Shown: positions 1 to 23,752 of the stretch, one piece after another | Layout: each line of letters starts with the position of its first letter | How positions within the stretch are numbered: the stretch's first letter is position 1 | Source: Xanthostigma xanthostigma | Taxonomy: Eukaryota; Arthropoda; Insecta; Raphidioptera; Raphidiidae | DNA length: 64,000 nt | Direction: 5' to 3' | Assembly: GCA_963575645.1 (NCBI GenBank) | Contig: OY754476.1 | Span: 9,548,001 to 9,612,000, forward strand | Notes under the pieces: model-generated | Told to the model about the DNA's origin: nothing | Database searches by the model: none | What the model saw: only the letters and a program-made list of their open reading frames with translations | Translations under genes and position numbers: made by a program

Positions 1-556
1 ACCTCAAAGAAGCAGATTTCAGTTGACGTCGACAACGACAATATTTAGATGATTGCATTATTTCCGTTGCGTTTATGTAAAATCTGGTAGTTAAAAGTCA
101 ACGGATATTGACATCTGCATAACGTTAGACGTACTTAATAGAAACAACCTCATAATATTAAGGGCTGTAAAATTTTTATTCTTAAAAGTCAATAACGTTC
201 ATATTAAAAATATTTCATAGGACGTCGAGACGTTTCTAGCTTGATCAAATAAGGTATAAATACAATTGTAATGAGAGACGTCTGAAATTTTGTTTTCGGA
301 GTTTTTGTTAAATTTTCGGGTAATTTGTATTTGATTAAATTTGGTACGCTACCGAATAATTACTCAAACAAGTATATAGACCAGTAAAATTAAATCTCAG
401 TTTCGACTAATTCAAAAGTTAAAAGAAATCGGAGACAGTTTTGGTCTGATATTTAAAAATGATTAAAAAATATCGTATTTTTAAATGTTGGGTGTTTTTA
501 GACATTTTTTTAGCCGTGGAAGTTTTCAACTAATTCTCTACTTTAATAAATTTTTA
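1..556. other. AT-rich, nothing recognised
   Basis: No ORF, repeat or signal that I can support. Confidence 0.6.
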
Positions 557-829
557 TTAATTTTTGACAATAGGTGGACAATTATTTATGAAGACTTTTT
601 CGCGAATCATTAACTCTTTTACAATATTGCCTATCAATAAAAAATATAGTCCTAACTGTTCTGGAGAAACAACTGATGTAGCACAGTTTTTTAACTCTTT
701 TTTAACGTTTGTTAACAAGTTCCAGTCATCGCACGAAGGTGCAATTTTGACAGATTGTGTATCATACTTATATAAGTGTTCCCTCAAATTTGCACCCTTT
801 TGCGATTCTTTGGAACTGTTTAGGGTCAA
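557..829 (-). other. coding-like ORF fragment, unrecognised
   Basis: A minus-strand frame of 90 codons, opened by TTG rather than ATG, contains SCDDWNLLTNVKKELKNCAT, then VVSPEQLGLYFLLIGN. Composition looks protein-like and not AT-random, but no start or splice site fits. Probably a fragment of a mobile-element or gene-family protein. Confidence 0.22.
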
Positions 830-2321
830 ATCGTCTACAGTTTACTGTTCTATATAGGGTACTAATGTTTCAGTCAAAAAAGATGTTGATACCAATCCGT
901 GGATAAAAACTAGTAGAACCAAAATATGTACTAAATAAAAAATGCTGCTCACGACTTTCTCTTTAAAAAAAATAGCATTTAGGATGTCCTTTAAGAGTTT
1001 GAAGATACGACTCATTTGTGAGCGCTGGATGAATCTGCTACTTTAGTGAAAATTAAGCTCTACTGTTTAGTGCTGTGCATATTGTGCTGTGTGTACGAGT
1101 ATGGTGAATTGGTATGTATAGTCAATGTTTTGCCACTGCTGGTTCCAGAGAGTTACAGCTAACTGCTAAGCGTATAGCCTCAGCTTCCTGCTCTCTCATG
1201 TATCGATCGAACCCTCGCCACTGAGCACCGTTTCGTTCCGTAGTGTCGTTTCACTCATACACAAGCGTCGCTCTCGTTCTCTTGCCTTTGTCTGATCCTC
1301 AATGCTATAGGCCTATGGCCTCTGTCTGTCTGTCTGTATGTGTTGCGTCGATGTGTGTGTTGTTCAATGTACAGTTCTCTTCGCATTTCGCACACTGAAG
1401 ACTATTATAGCAGACTACGGAGTGGATACCACTCTGCAGATGAATACACAATACACTCGGCTCTACATCCGACCGTTGGAAACACTCACATAACCTAAAT
1501 AATACTGAACAACACCTATTGGTTACATACAGATGAGCCTAGGGATCGTCCATAAATTTCGTTAGAATCCTCACCCACATCCTCGTTGTTTTGTAAGGTA
1601 TCCCTCCCCCTTGATAATCTTGCGATATAAAAAAATTGAGAGATGCAGTTCTCAAATTATGGATCTCCTTGAAAGTTTCCGTTTCTCCGGATTGTGTTAA
1701 ACGGAAACATTTTTCTGCACAGGCTTTACAATATCCTTCCCCTCAACACAGAGCTTGCTCCAGTGAGGGGAAGTATCATTTTATATATTATATTCCGTAT
1801 AATATATTGTGCACTAATGTTAGGAAATTTGAAAATAAAATAACTAAAAGTAGTGGATGTAATGTTCTGACAGGAATCTTCTTTAGAAAATACCCTTTTT
1901 CTTTTCCAGAATGTGCTGCAATCTTCTAAATAAAACTTTTTGGTGTTACTAGAGTTGTTTTCTATCCGCCGAGTCAAGATATATATATAGCCACAGCGAG
2001 AGCTCGTCGCGTTGGGTGATAGTGTGTTTTTCTGGCGCGAAATTTTTAATTTTGTTTCTTTAGTAAAATTGCATTGGTCTCACTGGTAAAACTTCTTAAG
2101 TCAATTATGGAAAACCTTCTCAATGAAAAATATATTTAACGAACTTACAAGTGATCAATTATTCTTTTAGAAATTTTACCCGCGATAATATTAAAAAAGA
2201 ATACAGAAATAAGTTTACTGGGTCTTCTAGTTTTGAAAATGATAAAAAGTTTGTTGACAATTAAATTTTAGTTAATTCTATAATGAAAATTAATATAATT
2301 TGCTATGAATTTACGAAAATT
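830..2321. other. intergenic, with GC-elevated block 1070-1500
   Basis: The block at about 1070-1500 is clearly less AT-rich than its surroundings and includes a short (TCTG)n run near 1320. It has no long ORF. It may be a decayed transposon or an upstream promoter/5' exon region of kcc; neither can be shown. The rest is AT-rich. Confidence 0.4.
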
Positions 2322-2522
2322 GAAGGAGATTTATTTGGTTGAGGAACAATTGAAAAATAAGCATTTCCAGAGCATCGCTTGTGTCCAACGTTTCGAAAAA
2401 TATGTTTTCATCATCAGGGCCTATGAAAATAATATTATATATTATTTTCGAAACGTTGGTCACAAGAGATACTCTGGTAAAGCTTATTTTTCAATTGTTC
2501 CTCAACCAAAGAAATCTCCTTC
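2322..2522. repeat. fold-back MITE-like element
   Basis: Two roughly 80-bp arms (2322-2402 and 2440-2522) are imperfect reverse complements; both contain the motif ccaacgtttcga / tcgaaacgttgg. The loop holds tcatcatcagggc. The same arm motif recurs at 62868, so this is a dispersed family. Confidence 0.75.
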
Positions 2523-4006
2523 AATACATATTTTTGGAACAAAACTTCTACTAACAACCTACGAAAAGGTTCGTTGGAAAACTTAGGACATTTTTTACAT
2601 TTTATATAATAAATTGTGCATTTGTTGTAATTAGCGAGCAAAACTTTTATCATAATTCGGCATCGTATACATCTTTACCTGCCCAAAAAAATAATTCTAA
2701 TACTAATACTGAACTGTTTACACTACTAATGCCATAGTTTTATGAATGGTAACAACACTGGTACCGTCGTAAAATTACGTACCTCACCTTTTAGGAGACG
2801 GGCTTAAGTGCATTAAACATACAATTTTGTACCTTTTGAATAGGGCAAATTTTGTTCAAAGATAATTTTTTTTTTTTAATAATGCTACATTTTTTTGAGT
2901 TTATAGGCTGACAGGGATTAAAACTCCACAAAAATTCTAAATAATTTAAGTTCTAAACTAGCTAAATTGCATATATAATGTAAAACTTAAGTCTTGCCCT
3001 AATTGAATATTTACGACGAAAGATGGTGGAAGTGAAGAATTTTGAAATAATATTTCTCGGAACTCTTAAATAATTTTAGAATCACTTTAGGAGAAACATT
3101 TTTTAATTGATATTTAAAAGACAGTACGATAAAACATACTGAAAAAACAATATCATAAAAAATTGAAGCTATGTACTTATTTTTAATACAATACCTATAT
3201 ACTGAATATGGTGGAAGCGACGTGACTAATCTTTCTCAAAAAACATGTTGATATTTTTTGCATATTCAGTCAGTTTTTTTTAATTGCTGGAATTGTGTAG
3301 GCCGTTTTGACTCAACCTGCATATTTTCTAATGGCCTGCCAGGACGCTTAAGAAGTCGTTTATCAAATCACGACAAAGGGTCACATAAACAAAAAATGAA
3401 TATATACGTTTATGTATCGGGGAGAGAGAGATTGTGAATTATAGACGCTCAACAGCTGTTTTGTATCAAAGATTGCTTTGACTGATCCAGTCAACTGATC
3501 ATGGTTGCAATTAGAACCCGAATTACTGGTTCGATTTTCTTATGAAATCGGAAAATCGATCTTAGTCCAAATGTGGCAGAAATCATCCTCTAAAAATCGA
3601 TAAAATAAGTTTAAATTTAAAATTGGGAAAATTATTTTGTTCTTAAATACGACTTCACACATGGATACTTTCTTAGTAGTTCCCCATAAGAATGCAAAGA
3701 GGGGGGCTGTGGGGGTGATAATACTGTGTACGGTGTAATTCTATTTATGGGAAAGTTACTCTAAATTCAATCGTTTATTTTCCCCACTGATGGACTATGT
3801 AATATTCAAATTTTCAATCCCTTTAGGGTATACCTTTGTTGCTGAACAAATTATTCAAAAACAAATGGATATGCAACCGAACTGGGTATTTTTGCATCTA
3901 TTGTATAATGGCCGAATATTTACCTCTAACTCTATGATTACTTAATCGACAATTCATATAAACCAGGGATATATGATATTTATTTAGTGAGTTGAGACAT
4001 ATATCT
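2523..4006. other. AT-rich intergenic, no gene seen
   Basis: No ORF of note and no terminal inverted repeats that I could pair. Contains A/T runs and a short gagagaga stretch at about 3422. Confidence 0.5.
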
Positions 4007-4165
4007 GTTACGGTAAATGTAAACTCTTGGGAAATGTACACTTTTACCGTAAAATGTGCCGGTAAATGTGTACATTAAATGTAGATATTGCGGCAAATGT
4101 ACACATTTACCGGCACATTTTACGGTAAAAGTGTACATTTCCCAAGAGTTTACATTTACCGTAAC
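4007..4165. repeat. perfect 70-bp inverted repeat, 19-bp loop
   Basis: Arm 4007-4076 and arm 4096-4165 are exact reverse complements by direct reading, beginning gttacggtaaatgtaaac and ending gtttacatttaccgtaac. The arms are themselves built from short ggtaaatgt / acatttacc units. Likely a young fold-back element. Confidence 0.9.
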
Positions 4166-4823
4166 ATATCTATTTGACACGTCAACGAAATACGAAATGA
4201 AATTATCAAGTTATCGGCAACATAAATATTCATCAAGACTATAAAAGGCCAGTTCTAATAAAAAATATTAAATATTTTTCTTGAAAATTGAGAAGGTATT
4301 GTTTTTAACCTTTCAGGTAGTTTATTATAAATGAAATTTTCTGGCAATACTTATAAATGTCTTTTGTTGCCAACGGTAATTTTATTGCTTTTTTACCTCG
4401 AGCATCATGTCCATGTCTATTCTCCGCCACCCAAATGTTTTTTTCTTAAAATTCTATTCATTTGAATTAAAAAAAAATAATTTGTTACTTTTGGGTAGGT
4501 ACTAATTAAAATATTTTCAGTACATGTGTAAAATTATTATACGCGAGCCATAAACAACAATGAATATAAGGGCTATAATATTATTACATTTTGTAACAAT
4601 CATTCGAAACGTTCTTGAGTTGCCATCTGTCAAACGGAAGCGGCATTCGGTGGAGGAAAGAATCAAACTAAAATAAGCTACAGTCGCTATGCGAAAATCA
4701 TTTTTCTTAAGAGCAGTGCGTACCACAAGTGGTCCATTTCAGTCGTTTTATACTAAAAAAATTGAAATAAATGTAATACCTATTAACTAAGAGAAATGTG
4801 ATTACAAAATTAAACCTGAAAAA
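4166..4823. other. AT-rich intergenic, nothing recognised
   Basis: No supported gene or repeat. Confidence 0.5.
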
Positions 4824-5401
4824 ATTAATAAGAAAAATCGCAGGATTGTGGACAAACAGATTTATTAATGTATGACGTTTCGTCTATTATAGATTTAGAC
4901 TTTTTCAAATACAATATGAAAATTCAAAACAATAATTATGGAAATAAACATTAATTACTAACCACAGTAAGTAACAAAAGTTAAGGTACATAAGACAAAA
5001 ATTAAAATTAAAAATTAAATTTTGAGTATCTGTTCTATAATTAATAGAATTGCTTTTTTAGTGAAATGTGTTTTATTAGAAAAAAACAATTCTATTAATT
5101 ATAGAACAGACACTCAAAATTTAAGTAGTGAGAACAACTATGTTATGAAATTGAACTAACTTTTGAATTTTTATTTATTATTTTTTATTGTTTAAAAATT
5201 TATACATAAACTTGTTGCCATGTTTTTGTCTAAAGTACCTTAACGTTTGTTAATTGCTATAGGTAGTAATTAATGTTTATTTTCATAATTATTGTTTTGA
5301 ATTTTCATATTGTACTTGAAAAAGTCTAAATCTATGTACGAAACGTCGTACATTAATAAATCTAACTTTTTGTCCACAATCCTGCTATTTTTCTTATTAA
5401 T
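4824..5401. repeat. long fold-back element (acgtttcgtct family)
   Basis: Ends attaataagaaaaat and its complement atttttcttattaat. Outer arms include ggattgtggacaaa, acgtttcgt and tagactttttcaa and their complements; inner arms meet at taattaatagaattg / caattctattaatta. The left arm is about 229 bp and the right about 305 bp, so one arm has gained or lost sequence. A single-arm relative lies at 39940-40060 (and its duplicate at 46130-46250). Confidence 0.75.
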
Positions 5402-5907
5402 TATTATCTCGATGGACACGATATTTAATATATCCTGAAAAACTTTCAGGAAAATAAAATTACAGCCATAGCTTTGTTTACATACTGATATCTTGTTTAA
5501 TATACAGGTCATTTAAACCAGGTGGCAAAAAATGAAAATGTTTGTTCGGGATTGCTTTGTAAGCATAAAATGTAAAATTATATTTTCAGCGTTGTTCTGG
5601 GGATATCGAGGTTCTACTTTTTAAAAGATTTAAGTCTAACTGTCGTAAAAAACCTGATAGAATGCCCTATAAAAACTTATTTAGTCTCTGTAGCGGTTGT
5701 ACAGAAAGAAAAAAGCATTACTTGAATTTTCAACACATGTTCAAAATACATCGTCAGCCCTGAGGCAAGCCAGGCAACGTGAACTAACCTACTTGATTAT
5801 TTAATATAAATACAATTTTCGACTAATTTACAGACAATTAATTAAAACATTAATTAATAATCCAATTGACGTTTCGATCCGGATTTAGATGTCCTTTAGA
5901 ATAATAA
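5402..5907. other. AT-rich intergenic, nothing recognised
   Basis: Contains a short stretch near 5515 (ggtggcaaaaaatgaaaa) also seen in variant form at about 26660, so part may be a dispersed repeat. Confidence 0.4.
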
Positions 5908-6639
5908 AGCCTTGTTTACACGTATTAACTTGTCAAGTAGGTAACTAAATTTTAAGTTAATTTTAACTTAATTTTAAGTAATCGATCGTTTACACGTGTC
6001 TAACTTACGCACTCTTTAGTTCACTATTTTCTTAACCATGGAAGATCAAGAACGTGTTGAAGTTCTAAATTCAATAATTAGATATGTAATAAACGAAATT
6101 ATTGACGAAGTGAAATATCGAATACGTACAAAGATACACCTCGACTTTGGGAGAAAAATTGGATTTCAAGGAGGGATATGCTCGGTGTAAGTACAACTCT
6201 GTTTAAAGAATTAGCAGAGGAAGACAAAGGAGAGTATTTCTATTCATTAAGAATGTAAGAAGAATCCTTTAATTATTTATTATCTAAAGTAGAACCGATT
6301 ATTAAAAAAAGGATACTGTAATGAGATGTGCGTTATCAGCTATTTCCAAGGGCTCTTCAAAACAATACACAACGCAATAAACTTATGTACTTCACTAAAA
6401 TGTTGCGTTCACACGTCAACTAAATGACAATTTAGTAGAAAGCCACGCCTACAAGCGGTACGGGGGTGGTGGTTACTTACTCAAAAAATAGACTCGATTC
6501 TATTCTACTTGTTCACTTAACCACTAAATCGTTTACTTACCACTTGTTACTAAAGAGCTTTTAAGTGGTTGTTTACTCGCAAGAATTAAGTTAAAATTTA
6601 GTTAATTACTTGACAACTTAATACGTGTAAACAAGCCTT
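5908..6639 (+). mobile_element. PIF/Harbinger transposon, internally deleted
   Basis: Terminal inverted repeats agccttgtttacacgtatta and (reversed) aaggcttgtttacacgtatt, flanked by TAA on both sides (5905-5907 and 6640-6642), the 3-bp target duplication typical of PIF/Harbinger. Inside, from an ATG at 6038, frames read MEDQERVEVLNSIIRYVI, then DTPRLWEKNWISRRDMLG, FKELAEEDKGEYFYSLRM and ESFNYLLSKVEPIIKK, matching the N-terminal part of the Harbinger DDE transposase. These pieces sit in different frames with an internal stop, and the catalytic core is absent, so the copy is non-autonomous. Confidence 0.88.
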
Positions 6640-8950
6640 TAAGCTAAACTGTATTTTTGGCAATAATTTTACAATAAGAATTATGTTATATAGGGTATTA
6701 AATAATATTATAATCATTGTACTTATTATGTAACTGAATCTATGCTTGTACGAAACAATGATAAAATATTTATTATTAAACTAAATATCGTGGAATACGT
6801 TCAAATCATTTCTAAATTGATACCTAAATATACAACAAATTAAGAGCCTGAGCAACACTCAAAATATGAGACAATAAACTTTTTTATCCACATAATTTAG
6901 AAAGATCATTATATTAGAAATTTATATTACTCAAACACTGTTTATTCTATCAAGCTGTTATGGCTTATGACACTATATTGATTCGTAGTTTAAATCTTGT
7001 TTAAGCTCTCAATTTGACCGACTAAAGTTTAATTAATCTCCGTTTTCGTGCTAATTCATTGTGGTAACAGTCACACAATCTGTTTAAATATTTGTGATTT
7101 AGTTGATATAAACTTTTTTATTGACATTGCGCTATAAAAGTTTTTAGCTTAATACCGTTTACCTTTCGTGAAAAGAAAAAACGGAAGGTCCGTTTTTTTT
7201 ATTCTCAGATACGAAACCCTAAATATACATTTAAGAAAAAGAATAATATAAAAGCAAATATTGAAAATTTTTAATTATTGTTCTGTCGAGCAGTTTTGTT
7301 TTCGATTATTGTGGCTTATAATTTGATATCAATGCTCATTTATTGTATGACATAATTGTCTGTCATTTAATTAAATGGTTATGCACATATTAGCGCCGAC
7401 TAAAATTTGTAAACTCAATTAAATTAATTATCTATTATTATTAATTACTTTATTTATTTCAATCACTATGCTTTTTTATTTAAACAAAACGCATGTCGCT
7501 CTATGAAATTTAATATTCCAAAAATATTATTTTGGCCTAAAAGTCTTGATATTATTTTCTAAAATATATAAATTATTAATATTATAAAAGAGAATTGAAG
7601 TTCATATATTCAGACATCCTGAAATAAAATCACATACTGAGGTCTATATGTTATGGGTGTCGGAGCTTGATGGAAAGTTATCACTGAGACTATATATAGG
7701 CTCCCGTGCCGATTAGCGTGTTAGAAGTTTGGAAGTGACTTTTTGTTACACCCTATATATTTATGCAAAATAATCCACATACGGTGGTTTCGCTTTGTAA
7801 ATATAATGTTCTACTATTGTGTATCCGTATAAAAAACATCTTGTGAAATCTTTTGTTTCACAATGTAGCAGGTGCATGAATGAAATCGGATATTAAAAAG
7901 AAGATTCAAGATAACATACAAAATACCTATCAAATTCTTCTGATATTGCTTTTTTGTCGATAATCGATTGTTTAAAGCTGTATCACATCTGGGAACCGAT
8001 TTTCGTGAAAATACTTTATAATATTTACATATCTAGTCTATTGATATCGTAGCGATACGGACGCGGGCGAAGAAATAACATTTTGCATCTACTTAATAAA
8101 ACTCAAACACTGACTAACTGACTAACTGACAACGCTCCACTACTCTTGTATATAACATTGTTTCATGACAATCGCGTGCGGAGTTTATAACTGTAAACTT
8201 TTCGAATTTGGTACAATGAAATTATTTGCAAAAAAATAATTGAAGAAGCAACGATATGAAAAAAAAAGTTTTAAGATCATTTTTGGATATTTTGTGTGTT
8301 TGTCTATTTATGTGACGCCCCGGCAAAAAAAGTCTCCCTGGAAAAAACTCCCAAATGACGCATGGAATTATTGATTTGTTTTTTCTTGCTTTCTATCAGT
8401 GGAAATACTGTTTGTCAAGTTTGGGTTGATAAAAGTTTTGCTTAAATCTTGCCGCCCTGGCCCTCCTCAATTCTAATGCCTAACGTAACTTTCTAATTGT
8501 ATAGAGATATATTATAATTATTATTAATATATTAGTAGAGATCCGGCCTGGTTTAACTCGTGTAGATTAAATTTTGTTATATCAAAACTCCCTTTAAATA
8601 AATTGTTTAATTACGGTATATCATTCACTTCGTTCGTTCAGCTTGGCTTGTTCGTTCTTCAAATTACAATCTATCTGATTTGCACTCGGGTGAATCTGGG
8701 CCTAACCTTTCCTAAAAAAATAAGCTATCGAATGATGAAAACTGGATTCAAATCTGTTAAGCATAGTGAATTAAATTCTATTTTCACCCGGATGAAGCTG
8801 GACCGGACAGTTATTATAAATCTAAACCTTTCCGAAGAAAATATGCTATCGAATGCTGAAAGTTGCATTTAAATCCATTCAATAGTTCTCGTGTTTTTAA
8901 TGGAACTATCTTTTATTTATTGCTATATATTAGTATTCATTTAATTACAT
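6640..8950. other. AT-rich upstream region of kcc
   Basis: No start exon for kcc could be identified. A fragment near 8050-8075 (gatacggacgcgggcgaag) resembles the hairpin part of the Helitron-like ends found elsewhere in the window. Otherwise nothing recognised. Confidence 0.4.
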
Positions 8951-8952
8951 TT

Positions 8953-9066
8953 TTGACGTGATAACGTCTTATAAATTGATGAAACACCGGCTGCACGCAC
9001 GAAAAAGTGTCACGTCGCGTGACGTCAAAGAGTTCATCAATGTTTCTTTATGACGTTATCACGTAA
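8953..9066. repeat. short inverted repeat with acgtgataacgtc ends
   Basis: tgacgtgataacgtcttata near 8954 pairs with tatgacgttatcacgtaaaa near 9048, and ttgatgaa with ttcatcaa inside. The loop carries gtcacgtcgcgtgacgtc. It lies 160 bp before the first kcc exon seen. MITE-like. Confidence 0.6.
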
Positions 9067-9229
9067 AACTATCGTCCGTAAACCGACTTTACAGACAACC
9101 AATTTTTTGAAAGAATAATTTGTCATTATTTATTTTTAACGAACATAAGTATCTACTGACATTTTTCAATTAAAACGAAAATGTACCAATCAACAAAAAA
9201 TCACTTCAATTTTTTTTTCTGTGTTACAG

Positions 9230-19830
<10,601 letters not shown>

Positions 19831-20491
19831 TGTTATAAACTTCGTCCATTCGTTCATTGTATTCACTTAATGTTATTTCTTAAATTGATGACAATTTTTT
19901 ACAAGTCGATATTGATTTTGACTATTGCAATAGATTTCGATTATTAAGAAGTAGACTTTTAAATGTCAGTTTGTTTTCTTAGATGAAATTTATTCCTTGT
20001 ATCATCGGAATTATTATTTTTTTTTCGAAAAATTTCTATTTTCACATCTTATCATGAACTTTTTATGTTTTTTTTATATGACTCAAAATTCGTTTTATAT
20101 TTGCTGCGTGTTTTTATCTCATGTTGAGTAGTATAAATTTAACATTTATATAAATGATATTACATTTAGAAAATTTTATTGTAAATTAAAAAAAAAAAAA
20201 AACAAATAATGGGAATAATTAAATCCAAAGATGTAGTATAGGTAAATGTAACAATGAAACTAATTTTATGATTCTTTAATTTTTACTTACTCTTTATTAA
20301 TTCTTGCAATTTCAATGAAACTGGTTTATCGATCGTACGATAAGGAGTAATTAGTATGCTCGTTTTTCTACTTGTACTTTTTAATTATCCCATGAAAACT
20401 ATTCTGGCCAATTGAGGTAGATATTGCCCAAAATAGAAACTGCCGTAATCTAGGTAATATGTGTACCTACTTACTTAACTTACTTATTACT
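19831..20491 (+). other. kcc 3' UTR and downstream DNA
   Basis: AT-rich with long A and T runs. The transcript end is not determinable; ATTAAA near 20188 is the best candidate poly(A) signal. Confidence 0.4.
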
Positions 20492-20499
20492 GAGTGATA

Positions 20500-21101
20500 T
20501 AGTGATGTGTCTACATGACTCTTTATTGGGAGCTGGCTCCGTGCGCTCCGCTCGCTAAAAGAGTCGCTCAGAGGGAGTCGTTCAAAGGAGCGACACTAGA
20601 CAATACGCACTACACAAGAGTGCAGACTGCAGAGGTATGAACTGTCATCATCCATGTTCAGGAGTCATGTATTGCACAGCACTCAGCTCTGAGCTCATTT
20701 TAATATGAGTCTGATCTTATATTATTCACATTTTGGATAAACTATAAAGTATAATAAAAACTGAACAATAATAACGTTTATTGTTACAATATTATATCTT
20801 TGTCAACGACGTCAATGTGAATGGTTTAAGTCACTATAAGCTTAATACTATTACACTTATAGTGTGTTATTCAACATTAAATGACTCAACAAAGATAACT
20901 CCGTACTTGCAACATTCACTACTGCCTCTGTGGTCTGTGCTGTGTGCGCTCTGTAAATGTGCGAATGCAACAGTACCGAACAGCTCAGCAAAGAGAAATG
21001 GCGCTCAGAGTGAGTCATTCGCGAAAAAAAGAGCGACTCGCTCCACTCCGAGAAGGGAGTCGTTCATTATTAACGACTCGCTCAGGAGCGACACATCACT
21101 A
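20500..21101. mobile_element. hAT-type element with perfect 8-bp duplication
   Basis: Ends tagtgatgtgtc and gacacatcacta, flanked on both sides by gagtgata (20492-20499 and 21102-21109). Subterminal repeats of gagcgactc / gagtcgctc are numerous, as in hAT elements that bind transposase at many sites. No intact transposase. Confidence 0.88.
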
Positions 21102-21493
21102 GAGTGATAACTTACCGAAGCATAATATGGATTACTGAAATTACCCTTTCTGGGCTTATGAATTGTGAATATATATGTATTATTAATAAAAAAAGTGAAT
21201 TTTAAAAATGTTAATAACAAGATTGAGTCCACATTATTGGGTACAATGATTTATAAATATTTAATAACTTTACGCTTATAAGTTATAATCAATGGAATTT
21301 TTATATTTACTGTTTTCGTAAACGAGACTATCGTATCCAAAATTTTAATATCTTAAACATTCCCAGTATAATTAAAACAAGGGGTAAAATATCATATATC
21401 GTTATTTGGTATAATGATACAAATATTTTATGCAAAAATTTAAAAAAAATAGTCTAGAATGTTTAATTAACTTGAAATATACAATATATTATA

Positions 21494-21855
21494 CAGGTGG
21501 ATTTTTAAAACCCGAACACCTCTTTATTTCGTAGAGAAACGGTTTTCGAAAAAAAAAATCGCACTAAAGTTGCAGGGAATCAAGGAGTAAGAATATTGGT
21601 GTAGCTTTTTTTTCATTTGGTGGAGGCGCATCCGAGCTATCAAGATCACCTCCACTTTTTAAATAGGAACCCATATTTTATAATTTTGGATTGTTGTTCT
21701 TTGGGTCAAAGAAAATAACTTTTGTACCAAACACCAGGAAATCATGGTCGAAGAACTCCCCTCTCGATTTCCTGCAACTTTTGATCGAAACTTCTTTTTG
21801 CGAAACTCTTCCTCTACGAAGTAAAAGGGTGTGCGGGTTTTAAAAACACACCATG
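21494..21855. mobile_element. mariner-type MITE with ~100-bp inverted ends
   Basis: caggtggatttttaaaaccc at the left pairs with gggttttaaaaacacaccatg at the right, and ttgcagggaatc with gatttcctgcaac further in; TA lies at both borders. No ORF. Confidence 0.7.
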
Positions 21856-22509
21856 TATATATTACTTATAAATAGTTATATAATATTTTACAAAGATCTA
21901 TACTATAATATAATATTATATGTATACATGTATCCATGTATATTAATAAATTGTGTATGGACATTGGACGTATATGTATACATATAGAATTTACGTATTA
22001 TTACCAAATTGAGAAACTTAACACTTAACAAAACTAGACAAAAAAAAAATAGGTAGTATTAATTGTGTTTTAGTAAAAGGCAACTAAAATTAATTTTCTT
22101 TCTTAAATCTTTGATATAACAAAAAAACTTCAAGGTATTTTTGGTTTGCTGCTATGTTGATTTTCTCAAGTCAAATGCTTGATGTTCTATTCGTATGATC
22201 AATGGATCAGCTGGACTGTGTGGTTTGAAAATATATTCACATACTTAAGAAAGCATTTCGCCTACTATACTGATGTAGCGATGTTGTTACTGTCTTAAAA
22301 ATGTACAGATTTACTATTTTTCAAGTTAAAGTGAGGTTAAGTAATACAGATAGTTAAGAAAGAAAGAGACAGACAAAGCACAGCCAAAAACTGACGCACT
22401 ATTTAAAAACTACACACAGCGTTTATTGGAAATAAAGTCAATCTGTGATCCATGTGATCTTATTAAGCACATTGTTTCCTGTTTGCGTACTTTTTATCAA
22501 TTAAAGTTA

Positions 22510-22906
22510 AGGCCGCTGCACACGAGGCTGGTTTTGCCACTAGATTCGTCCTTAGATATCGCTTCTAGGTTCCAAGAGTGGTATGGTGCTGGATTTCGTG
22601 ATAACGCGTGCTTTGAAGCTGGATTTGTAGTTGGTTTTAGTGCACGCGTAGTGACAGTTCAAACGTTTATTGTCTCTGAACAGAAAACACACTATGACGT
22701 CACGTTTGTTTACGACGTTTCTCATGTCACACACGTGACAAGATTTTGACAAAAAAGCTAGTACAGAAACAAACACCGGTTGTAATTTTGCAAATTAGTT
22801 TGTAATCCTGCACGCGAGTCCGCAGTGACGGCATTTCCATCCTCGTAGCTAGTACAAGTCCCTGCAGTGATTCAAGCAGCAAAACCAGACTCGTGTGCAG
22901 CGGTCT
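22510..22906. mobile_element. Harbinger-type MITE with TTA duplication
   Basis: Ends aggccgctgcacacgag and ctcgtgtgcagcggtct, flanked by TTA on both sides (22507-22509, 22907-22909). The interior is GC-richer than the surroundings. The small ORFs here are by-products of the repeat. Confidence 0.85.
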
Positions 22907-22909
22907 TTA

Positions 22910-23601
22910 CTTTCAATGCTTTAACAGTTTCTTTCCTGGGCTTTAATGCTTTCGTTTATCTGTTGTGAACCATGTCATAGAGTACGCGCGGCTAAAGATG
23001 AAGCCACCGCGTCATAGTAACGTGAATGCATTGCGCCCGCCTTCTAGCTTGCTATTGGCTGTTTCGGAAATCAATGTGTAAGGCGCAAGCTAACGATAAG
23101 TATATTCAATCAGTGGCGGACTAATGGGGGGGAGATCGAGCTGCTCCGGGCCTTTTCAGTGGCATATATTTATATTTCCATGACTTAAAAAAAACTAAAG
23201 CTTCCTAAAATTACTAAAAACTTAGAAAAATATGACAGACAATACTGTTGACTCATGTAGATATAAGGATCTTCGATTTTTTTTTAAAGGATCTCAAAAT
23301 AAAAAGTCACCTCAGCTCTCAATGTACGTCACTGAATTCAATCAATTCAAAGTCTTTGAAACAATTTAATTTATTTGATGTCATAAAATTTAACGTGATA
23401 TTAACCTTCGTCGACATTAAAAATCTCAATTTTTGTGATGGAAGTTTGGTATTTGCAATCTTGTAAGTAGAATTAATTTAATCACACAAAATAAGTATAC
23501 TTGTTTCCACTGTTTTCTATTTGATTCCATCCGGTTTGATCCAATAACACATTTGCAAATTTCCATTATTAGCTGTACTGAATTTTATACAACGTGCTGG
23601 T
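22910..23601. other. intergenic, no gene seen
   Basis: A moderately GC-rich start (22970-23100), then AT-rich. No supported feature. Confidence 0.4.
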
Positions 23602-23744
23602 CAGTGGCGTAACAATAGGGTGGCAAGGCGGGCAAAATGTTACGGGCCCCAGGCCGGAGGGGACCCCCGGCCCGACAGGGTCGTGAGCACAGGAGGAAAT
23701 TAAAATTTAAGTCACGGACCTCAAACGGTATAGTTACGCCACTG
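23602..23744. mobile_element. 143-bp hAT-type MITE
   Basis: Ends cagtggcgtaac and gttacgccactg; flanks gtgctggt (23594-23601) and gtgcgggt (23745-23752) are an 8-bp duplication with one change. The interior is strikingly GC-rich (gggccccaggccggagggg). Confidence 0.85.
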
Positions 23745-23752
23745 GTGCGGGT

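Noticed and set aside
1636-1977. Overlapping ORFs on both strands
   Set aside because: Short, low-information, with a small hairpin (cttcccctca / tgaggggaag); no protein features.
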